From: Ettlia oleoabundans
Lineage: Eukaryota > Chlorophyta > Chlorophyceae > Chlamydomonadales
Reading direction: 5' to 3'
Assembly (NCBI GenBank): GCA_019693395.1
Contig: JAAMXP010003659.1
Span: 1-15,618 of the forward strand
DNA length: 15,618 bases
Under the pieces are notes generated by a model, which did no database searches, had not been told where the DNA came from, and was given only the letters and a program-made list of their open reading frames with translations. A program made the translations under genes and the position numbers. Positions 8,333 through 15,618 of this stretch are shown in pieces (the first letter of the stretch is position 1; every line of letters starts with the position of its first letter).

Positions 8333-11300
8333 TCACGATTCCATGTCTCCATCCATCAGTTGCTCTTCCTCCTCCTGCCAGCCATCTTGCTCTGGCTCCG
8401 CTCCCGGCCCTGCTGCAATGGCTGCTGGCGGCTCCTCCTCCTCCTCTCCTTCCCTTTGGTCTCCCTTCTTCTGCAAGCGTGCCTGCTGCTTCTTTTCTCG
8501 TAACTCCGCCTTTTTCGCAGACGAAAAGGCCCTCTCCACCGCCTCCGCTAAGAACTGGGCGGCCACCTGCTTGTTGTGCTCCATCAGCTGCCGCTTCAGC
8601 TTCCGGGCCGCTTCATGCGCCGCTGAGCTGGCTCCAGGTGCAAACAGCTGCAGCAGGGCGTGGGCGTAACTGCCTTCCTCTGGAAGCTCCACATCGCTGC
8701 TGCTGCTGCCATCAGCCTTGCTGCTGGCGCTCTTGCTGCTGCCTGTGCTAGTGGTGCTGCTAGTGCTGTCACTCAGCTTGACAGGCGGCTCAGCTGCCTC
8801 TCCCTGCTCCCCCCAATCCTTCGCATCATCCCCCTCCCTCTCCTGTTTCTCCTCCTCCTCCTCCTCCTCCCTGCTGTCTCCACTGCCTGCCCTTTCTTCC
8901 TGCTCGCCAGGCTCGAGCAGCCGCCAACTCCGCACACCCTGTCGCTGCTCTTGCTGCTGCAGTAGAGGCTGCACGTGCCATGCTGGCAACTCTGATCCGG
9001 TCCCTGGAGACTGTACGGCAGACAGGCGACGCGATCTCGACAGCCGAGGTGATACCACCCCCGGTCCGCCCAGCAAACTTCGCCGCCGCTCGGCCTCAGC
9101 GCTACCGCCCGCTTTGACCTGCTGGTCATCCCCGTCATCCTTTGCCGCCTGCTCCTCTGCTGCTTGCTTCGTTCCCGACTTGGCTGTCTCCTTTGTCCCC
9201 TCCTGTGCCCACTCCTCGCCCTCCTCATCATCACCAGCGTCATCATCGCCACCCGCCTCTGACGTCTCGGTCACGTTGATATATAGGAAGCGATGCGCCT
9301 CGGCATCTGCCAGCGCAGCAATGTCGGGCGACGCTGCACCGTTTGGCGGCCGATATGTGAATACCGCTTCTTGGGAGAGGAAACTGTAGGCCTTTAGGAC
9401 CCTGCAGCAGCAGCGAAATTGGCAGTTGGAAGCAAAAGCACGACGCGGTCACACACAGCCATGGGCAGGAGAGGGGTCAGCTTGAAGCAAGACAACCACA
9501 AATGGCGACACTGCAGTCCAGGAAAATCGTACCAGTTCTGCCTATACATGTACCGCTTTCGACCGGTCTGCACTGATTGGCTGCCATGCAGAGTGGCTGC
9601 TCCGCTTCCAGTGCCAACCATTACCACCTTACAACGCACCTGCTTTCCGCAACCATCGGCGTGCCAACGTTGATTGAGGTGGCAATTGTGCTGCTGGTCT
9701 TGTTGATCAGGTATACATCTGCAGCAACAGCACGGAAGGGAAGGGTGAAACCAGGGGCCAACAACTGCCAGCCTGCACGTGCCACGCCTATCCAGCAACA
9801 CCATGTAACGCACAACCATGGCGCAGCAAGCATGTCGCATGTCAGGAAGCTTTGAACAAATCACAACATGCACGTTGGTGCATCAAAGGCAGCCGCTTGT
9901 ACATCACCTGATGCAAAAGCGGGCAGGATGGCGCGGCAGCGGGACAGAGTGTCGTAGTATTCCTGCAGCAAGGGCGTGTGTTCAAACACAGCTCAAAGCG
10001 GCCGGGCAAACACACAATGAGAGGTTTCAAAGCAAAGGGGGAGGGAACCTGGGCAAGCATGCAGGGTGACGAGGGTGGCATAACAGGATGGCGATGCCAG
10101 ATGCATGGCAGGCAACCTACTACACGATCTGGCGGCACAGGGCGACTCGAAATGAGGGCAACACAGGACAAGATAGGCCTAGGCATATAGTCCAACTTGC
10201 AGGTGGATGACTTGCCAGTTGGGCATGAGTTTGGGTCCGGGGGACCCAATAGGGAGATGGTGAGGGAAGTGATTCGTGGCGCAAACAAATGGATCAGACC
10301 GCTGGGGGGGAGGACTGGCACCGACCTTTGTCCAACTGCATCAGCCAGCGCAGCGCAGCGCAAGGCAGCAGGGTTTCACTCGCCTTGTAAGGCAGGCCGC
10401 TGATGTTGTAGGCATAGGGGCGCAGGTGGGGCGGGATGGACAGGGGTCGCCTGCTGGATACATGGCCCAGCAGCAGCAGCGATTCCTTTCGCTCCTTGAG
10501 CTTAGCAAGCACAGCAGGGTGAGAGAGGGCCTCAAAGGCGGCGGCATAGTCGCGCCGCCGAGGGTCCAGTATGCCCTGCAGGCGTAGGAAGCGGATTTGC
10601 TGGTGGGTGGGCAGGCAGGCACGCAGGCACGCAGGCGGCGGGCAGGAAGGCGCTCGCTGGCTGGCAGCAGGCAAATAACTATCAAGAGCGGCAAACAACA
10701 GAAGAGCCGGGAGCAGCTGGGCTGGGATACAAGCCTATGTATGGTGCGCAGTAGCGCCTGGTAAACCATGGTGCCGCAGTTGCGGAACGAGCCGTCTGCT
10801 GGAAGCCTTTGTGGCGTGAGCTGAGTAACACCTGCCCCTATTACACCCCAAATTTGTCCTGCCGCTTGCCTGGATGCACAGATGGCGAAGGGAACTGCTG
10901 CCGCTGTAGATTCCACCATCAGCGCCACTGACATCAGTTGGTGCATCACCACCGCCGCTGCCACCAGCGCCGGCGGCAAACGAGGGGAGCCAGGGCGCCA
11001 GCGGTGGCATCCAAGGTACTTCCCACGTGCCCACGGGCCCCTTGGTGTAATAGGCCCATTGGTGCAGCAGCTCTTTTAGGTAGGTTGATGCAAAGGGGGC
11101 GAGGGTGACAAACTGCAGGGGACGAGCCTGGTAGGCGGGCCACTGCTCCCGATCGTGCCACACGGTCCTGCAAGAAAAGGTGGCAGGCGTCGGTGCAGAT
11201 GTTGGTTTCTTTTGCAATGGTCCGGGGAGGGCTCTTGACAAACAATGTGCCTTTAAATTTCGTCGCTGCGCTGAATAATGGGTATGTTGAGGGGCAGAAG

Positions 11301-13798
11301 AAGCCCGAACAGCCAGCGAACGACTACAACCAGTAACGACTCGCCACCGCAAGCGCCTTACTTCTTCACAGGTTGCATGGCGACGAACCGGGCCCAGGTG
11401 GACGGGTTCTTGCGCCGCAGAATCACGTTGGGGTTGTGCACGACGGCCAGAAAGCGCTGGGTCAGTCGGCGGAGCACGCTGCGCCCTGGTAGCCTGAGGT
11501 TCATCAGTTTGTCCAGCAGAGAGGTGTGGGTCTCAGGGAAGGTGGACATCGCAAACACATCGTACTGCAGGGGGGGTGAAAAACACATCGTACTGCGGTG
11601 TAAGGGAAGATGAACAACCGTTCACTGAAACTACTGCAGTAAGTGTCAAGGGGGGGTGGAAATGGAGCGAGAAGGCAGGAGATTGCCGCGGCAGCAAGTG
11701 GGAACGGCAGGAGCATTGTTGAGAATGTGGGCAGAAGTGGCGAGGCGCGGTTCAGCAGCAGCGGTTGCAGCACCAGAAGCCGACGAGAAGTGCACACGCA
11801 GCCTTGCAGCGACCGGGCGGCAAGGAAGACAGAGATTCTCAGGCAGAACAAGGACGCTCAACATTAGCCCGTAGTGGAAGGTGAGGGCATTTAGCAAGTT
11901 GTAGCAAAACGCACATGCTGCGCTATGCCCATGCAGTGCTGTTTCATGGCAGAAAACTCACTGCTGGCTGCCCAAACACAGCAGGTTTCATGCCTCTATA
12001 GAAACGTCCAGACCAAGTACGGAGTGTTGACCATGCAGGCACCGAAAGCAGCATTAGGAAGCGACAGCCGCCTGCTGGCGCTTGCCTGGTATGCATCGTT
12101 CAACAGGTGTTCCACAGTGCGATAGCTGCCGGTAAACCACCCACTCATGATGTCCTGCACACGTATCAGCATAGGGTAACAACATCAACAACATTACCAC
12201 ACAGTACTACCGACACCACTCACACTACCTACCATCAGCATTGCCTTTGCGTGGAGATGTTCAAGCAGCAACAGCCCAGCCAAAGGGCGGGCAGGCTAGG
12301 CTGGCTATGCACCAATCTCTACACTCCCGGGGCCATAGGCTGTAGCCCACAGGCAGGTCAGCCAGCATGCTGCTGACCTCACCGTTATGCCAAACACGTT
12401 CTTGGACGGCAGATATAGTGTGACATTGCACCCAGCAGCCTGCAACAGCCGCGGGACAGCGCCTTCCTTCAGCATATGCCAGGCACGGATACAAATTCGG
12501 TTCCCTTGTAGCGGCCAAAAAAGCCAGGAAATTCTCACGGTTTGGCACCGTATAGCAAAACTTACAGGGCAGGCCAGCATGCAAGCACGCAGAGTAGAGT
12601 GTGTTCAACGACAATACGGACAGGCAGATTCACCCCCAGCACCAGCCATAGAAGACTGCCCTGTCATGTTTACAACTCAGCAAGCAGGCAGGCGGACGTA
12701 GGGAAGGCAGGCAGGTAGGCAGGCAAGCTGGCAGGCAAGCTGGCAGGCAAGCTGGCAGGCAGACGGAGCTGCTATGCCCTTGGTGACACACCTGGAAGGC
12801 CCACACCAGGCCGGCAGCAACATCCAGGTGCCATGGCCGGTTGTTGATCACAGCACAGCGCAGCTGGCCGCCGGGCTGCCACCCAGCTTCTTCCTCTTCA
12901 TCGTCCTTCTCGGCCTGCTGGCCCGCCTTTGTCGACTGAGCTGCTGGCTGCTGCTGTGGTGGGTTGCCCTGCCCAACTGCCGGCGACGGCTGCCTGTCGT
13001 GGTGTGCAACCTTTGGTACCGGCTCTGAATCCTGGTCTTGCTGCTGCTCATGGTCCATTTCCTCCACTTCCTCCTGCTGCTGCTGTTCCTCCCACTCTGC
13101 CTCTTGCTCTGTAGCTGCAGTTGAATCATTGTCACCCAAAGTCTCATCATGCTGCGGCTGATCTGCTGCTGTTCCCTCAGCGCCATCCACTGCATCCAGT
13201 GCTTTCTCAGATGCCCCTCCCTCTTCCCAGTTGACTTCCGGTTCTGGGGCCCCCACACTGCCGCCATCATGTGCCTCCAGCAGTTGCTCTTGCTCATCCA
13301 AACCGCTATCCTCGCTTGAATCGCTTGTACTGCTAGCAGTGTCTGAATCAAAGGTGCCAGAGGTGGCAGCTGCAGCTTCCGCCTCTACGGGAATTGCGCT
13401 CGCCTGTTGCTGCTGCTGCTGCTGCTGCTGCGCTGCCGCTCTATGCGCCTTCCCCACAGTCTTGCTATGGTTGGTGCGAGTAATCTGCATGGCGAGCAGC
13501 ACATGAGGAATGGGAAGCTGCTACTCACGGGTCCGGCAGAGCGGCAGAAGTTGCAGTGTGAGGAGGTCCTGTCTCTACCGTGTTGCCGCGCTGGGTGGCA
13601 GAATTCGCATCGTCGATGCTAATCCCCAATGTTTCCCACCTGAGCACGGCCGCCGCCTCCGATACGAGAGCCGCTGCACCAAACGATGGCAGCAAAAACG
13701 AGGCCGAGGAACACGGCGGTCAACGACCAGCGATTCCGCATTCGCAAAAGTGCGGCTTGGCGGTTTCCCGGGCTGCCGCCGGGGTGCCGAGGAACCAT
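8333..13798 (-). CDS. Type II membrane protein, putative GT-B-like glycosyltransferase with acidic tail, ten exons
   Basis: Minus-strand exons: 13798-13640, 13484-12792, 12439-12383, 12154-12086, 11564-11362, 11167-10870, 10575-10384, 9962-9908, 9718-9640 and 9401-8333. All phases agree; 957 residues. Residues 24-42 (WSLTAVFLGLVFAAIVWCS) form a hydrophobic segment after a basic N-terminus, as in Golgi type II anchors. Residues 54-250 are Gln/Glu-rich with a poly-Q run. A conserved core follows, about 262-640: NRPWHLDVAAGLVWAFQ, GCNVTLYLPS, YDVFAMSTFPE, RFLAVVHNPN, LQFVTLAPFASTYL, CIQGILDPRRRDY, SLLLLGH, EYYDTLSRCRAILPAFAS, then KTSSTIATSINVGTPMVAES. The last block resembles the nucleotide-sugar site of GT-B enzymes, and I recall similar proteins in algae and fungi annotated as glycosyltransferases. 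Donor sugar and product are unknown. The tail (about 640-957) is acidic and Ser-rich, with a charged helical stretch near 880-920. An in-frame TGA lies upstream of the ATG. Confidence 0.72.
9963..10383 (-). other. Intron 7 of the putative glycosyltransferase gene, GC-AG intron
   Basis: Donor AAG|GCGAGT, acceptor CCTTGCTGCAG, both phase 0, joining GLPYK to EYYDTLSRC. The nearest downstream GT candidate (AAAG|GTCGGT) has the wrong phase. The same frame hits no other usable GT before coding character is lost. Confidence 0.65.
10576..10869 (-). other. Intron 6 of the putative glycosyltransferase gene, GC-AG intron
   Basis: Donor CAG|GCAAGC, acceptor CGCCTGCAG, both phase 0, creating the continuous block HLCIQ/GILDPRRRDY. 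The intron contains an AGGC-rich repeat (10611-10636 on the plus strand) and a possible 90-nt cassette exon at 10820-10731. Confidence 0.6.
11565..12085 (-). other. Intron 4 of the putative glycosyltransferase gene, GC-AG intron
   Basis: Donor CAG|GCAAGC, acceptor CACCCCCCCTGCAG, both phase 0, joining LLNDAYQ to YDVFAMSTF. At 521 nt it is the longest intron in the window. The next phase-0 GT downstream (ATG|GTCAAC) is weak and would add about 19 residues with no conserved look. Confidence 0.6.
12682..12763 (-). repeat. CCTG and 12-nt tandem repeats in intron 2 of the putative glycosyltransferase gene
   Basis: On the plus strand three perfect copies of AGGCAAGCTGGC lie at 12721-12756, next to imperfect AGGC arrays. 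Read in the gene's direction they are GCCTGCC runs close after the donor at 12791. The purity of the three copies suggests recent expansion. Confidence 0.75.
13404..13430 (-). repeat. CAG/CAA run encoding nine glutamines
   Basis: Nine in-frame Gln codons in exon 2 of the putative glycosyltransferase gene: seven pure CAG, one CAA and one more CAG. The run lies in the disordered stalk between the membrane anchor and the conserved core, so length changes would probably be tolerated. Confidence 0.85.
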
Positions 13799-14566
13799 CC
13801 CTGTAAGAACAACCTCACCAGCACCAGAACTGCTGCATCAAAAATGCCATATCCAACAGCGAGTCAGACCATATTGTTCCTCGCTCGAAATGGACAGTCG
13901 TGTTGACACCGTGTGCTGTGCCCGCTGGGGGCGCCGCCAGGCGGCAAGCTTTGGTCTCTTCAGTAAGACTCTCACTTGGTGAAAATATTGAAAACCGACA
14001 GGACTGGCGTTCTGATATGCTACTCCGTACATGAACAGTACTGGAGCTGCAGTTGGTATTGTTCGCTTGGTCAGGTTGACCTGGGCATGGGTGTTGGGTA
14101 AACAATATTACATATCGAAAGCGATTAGTTGCGTACTGTACAAGAAAAGGGAGAAGGCTCAATGGTCTATGAACAATGTGTGGACAAGGCATCATGATCA
14201 AGTTTGGGCGTCAGGATGCCTGAAATACCTGAGCATGGGCAAATCAGAGGAATGAAAGGAAACGCAGCTCATCATGAGAGGTACTACTTACTGCCACACA
14301 CGGCTATGAGACGTGGGGTTGGGGGAGCCGCACACTACACCAACCAATCAAGAATTTCAGCGTTGTAGGCGAAGCAAAGCAAGGGTGGATGCCTCAGAGG
14401 TGCAATGTAACCAATGGCAGAGCGGGTCACAGGCTGCCTGGGTTGACTATTGACAGCCAAACAGCCTACCGGCCAACTGCTGTGTGACCAGACAGCCTAC
14501 CCGCGAAGTGCTGTGATGCAAACTCAGGCTTAGCAGCAGTTCCTGGCCCCCTGTCTTTGCATTCAA
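13799..14566. other. Intergenic region between CNX2 and the putative glycosyltransferase gene
   Basis: About 768 bp holding the 3' UTR of CNX2 and the promoter and 5' leader of the downstream minus-strand gene. A 128-codon open frame on the minus strand (14201-13815) has no recognisable motif and is probably chance. CCAAT-like sequences occur near 14343 and 14410. Nothing else with support is seen apart from the tandem repeat at 14461. Confidence 0.4.
14461..14522. repeat. Two-copy imperfect tandem repeat, period 31
   Basis: Two adjacent copies begin ACAGCCTACC and end CTGTG(T/A)GAC or similar, at 14461 and 14492, with about 20-25 of 31 positions matching. The repeat lies just downstream of the CNX2 stop, probably in its 3' UTR. 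Confidence 0.55.
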
Positions 14567-15555
14567 TCAGCCGCCAATCTTAACCATGGCGCGATTTTTT
14601 CGGCCCGCAAGCTCAAACATGCCGGCATGGGCGGCACGTTTGCGGTCTACCGCCGCAGACACAATGGCCCGAAGGTCGGCATCGCTGGCACCCTCACGCA
14701 TCGCATCCCTGCATCAGCTACAAAGCATGATGGTAAGGGACAGTCAGTGCAGTGCAATCGAGAGTATAGGTGAGGCATGCGCTCTATAGATTTGCAGGCC
14801 AATGCATGCCAGCGCCAACTGCGAGTGCTCTAGATTAAGGGTGCACTGTTGCAGCATCACAGGCAGGCAGCATACGCATGTGCCACATTCATGATGGTAA
14901 AAGAAAGCCAGAGCTGGTTATCTCTGGCCCATGGTCGCACCTGAGGCTGACTTCGTTAGCGCCGAACAGGCAGACTTTGAGGTTGCCGTCTGCCATGACA
15001 CGCAGCCGGTTGCAGTCTGCGTCATGCAATGGGTGCAGAAGGATTGAGGACAGACTAGCTGGACAAAACGGAGCTGTCAAGTCAGGAAATGCCAGAGGCT
15101 GAGCAGGGGCTGGCACTCGCCCAATGGGTGCACCCGCCCACAACATGAGAGCAGCAGTGCAGCTCGCCGGTTGGTGCCAAGCATTTCAATAGCAAAACGT
15201 TCAGGCGGCTGCTTGTAAGCTTGCCAACCATGGCACCTGAGCAGAAAGCCTTGGTCATGGAAGTGATGAAGCTGACAGTGCCCCGGAAACCAGGCACCTG
15301 CAAACCACATCAACAAGCGAGCAGCGAGTTCAGCACATTGGTTCCAGAGCAGACCCTTACTTAAAGGCAAGGCACCTCTTTAGGTGACGCCATGCGCCCC
15401 AAGATGCCAATACCCTACTCAAATTGTGGCGCCAAGCAGCGCCAAGCTAACCCAGCATGCCAAGACGCACCCTGAAGTTTTTGGCGACCTCGCCACGGGG
15501 GTCTGCGCATCGCTCCATCTTGCCAAACTGCTGCTGCACCGCTCCAAGCATGTCC
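14567..15555 (-). CDS. CNX2: CNX2/MoaA, GTP 3',8-cyclase (molybdenum cofactor step 1), C-terminal part
   Basis: Four minus-strand exons are present: 15555-15471, 15297-15237, 15016-14941 and 14708-14567 (stop TGA). The 5' part lies beyond the window. The enzyme is a radical-SAM protein that, with CNX3/MoaC, turns GTP into cyclic pyranopterin monophosphate; in plants CNX2 is mitochondrial. The joined sequence contains [19 protein letters not shown], then [15 protein letters not shown] and [19 protein letters not shown]. This gives C-x2-C-x13-C, the C-terminal [4Fe-4S] ligand set that binds GTP. It ends in [19 protein letters not shown] and IGG. The C-terminal Gly-Gly is conserved in MoaA/MOCS1A and needed for activity. 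The three introns (173, 220 and 232 nt) are all GT-AG and every phase agrees. Unlike the animal MOCS1 bicistron, the frame stops right after Gly-Gly, with no MoaC domain behind it. The N-terminal CxxxCxxC cluster is not in the window. Confidence 0.93.
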
Positions 15556-15563
15556 CTGCAGTT

Positions 15564-15618
15564 GTGTGTGGGTGTGTGTGGGTGTGGGTGTGTGTGGGTG
15601 TAGGTGTGTGGGTGGGTG
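15564..15618. repeat. GTGTGTGGG microsatellite at the right edge (in a CNX2 intron)
   Basis: Repeated GT and GGGT units run to the end of the window. In the CNX2 direction this is a C/A-rich tract directly before the acceptor ACAACTGCAG at 15556. Its full length cannot be seen. Confidence 0.8.

Noticed and set aside
8718..9389. Long plus-strand open frame antisense to the last exon of the putative glycosyltransferase gene
   Set aside because: Ser/Pro/Cys-rich shadow of the acidic Glu/Ser tail on the other strand; the minus-strand frame continues a phase-consistent gene.
13524..13680. Alternative minus-strand exon in another frame ending at a strong GTGAGT donor (about 13531)
   Set aside because: Its phase does not match the next acceptor at 13484, whereas the membrane-anchor exon ending at 13640 does.
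13815..14201. 128-codon minus-strand open frame between CNX2 and the putative glycosyltransferase gene
   Set aside because: No motif, ordinary non-coding composition, and no splice phase linking it to the neighbouring gene.
14586..14789. Plus-strand 67-codon open frame
   Set aside because: Exact antisense of the last CNX2 exon.
1..15618. CRISPR arrays, tRNA or rRNA genes, transposon terminal repeats, viral genes
   Set aside because: Looked for on both strands; none of the simple repeats has spacer structure and no RNA gene or transposase motif was recognised.

Overview
The window looks like nuclear DNA of a green alga, probably a trebouxiophyte chlorophyte (Chlorella or Coccomyxa type). The evidence is GC-rich DNA, genes broken into many short exons by introns of about 130-520 nt, Ala/Gln/Gly-rich low-complexity inserts built from GCN and CAG codons, and plant/animal-type housekeeping proteins. 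There is no bacterial operon structure, CRISPR array, tRNA, rRNA or recognisable transposon. The lineage is inferred from style and gene content, not from a marker gene.

Four protein genes account for nearly all of the sequence. Each could be followed exon by exon with matching reading phases. (1) Minus strand, 1332 to 93: a three-exon gene for a 320-residue protein with one N-terminal BRCT domain. (2) Plus strand, 1477 to 7777: an eleven-exon TEL2/TELO2 gene (1223 residues), the PIKK-maturation subunit of the TTT complex. Genes 1 and 2 diverge from a 144-bp spacer holding a perfect TGACGTCA palindrome. (3) Minus strand, 13798 to 8333: a ten-exon gene for a 957-residue protein with an N-terminal membrane anchor, a putative GT-B-like glycosyltransferase core and a long acidic tail. 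Its 3' end converges on that of TEL2. (4) Minus strand, from beyond the right edge to 14567: the last four exons of CNX2/MoaA (GTP 3',8-cyclase of molybdenum cofactor synthesis).

No shared pathway joins all four. The divergent BRCT/TEL2 pair could be a co-regulated genome-maintenance pair. The putative glycosyltransferase and CNX2 are simply tandem on the same strand.

The most unusual signal is in the splicing. Of the 24 introns needed to join the exons, about five need a GC rather than GT donor (GC-AG introns), and three of those share the same donor, CAG|GCAAGC. GC-AG introns are normally about 1% or less. Other notable points are a frame-neutral, stop-free 300-nt intron in TEL2, intron-borne CCTG repeats that always lie in the same orientation relative to the gene, and a TEL2 acidic motif (DSDDD) that matches the known R2TP docking signal.
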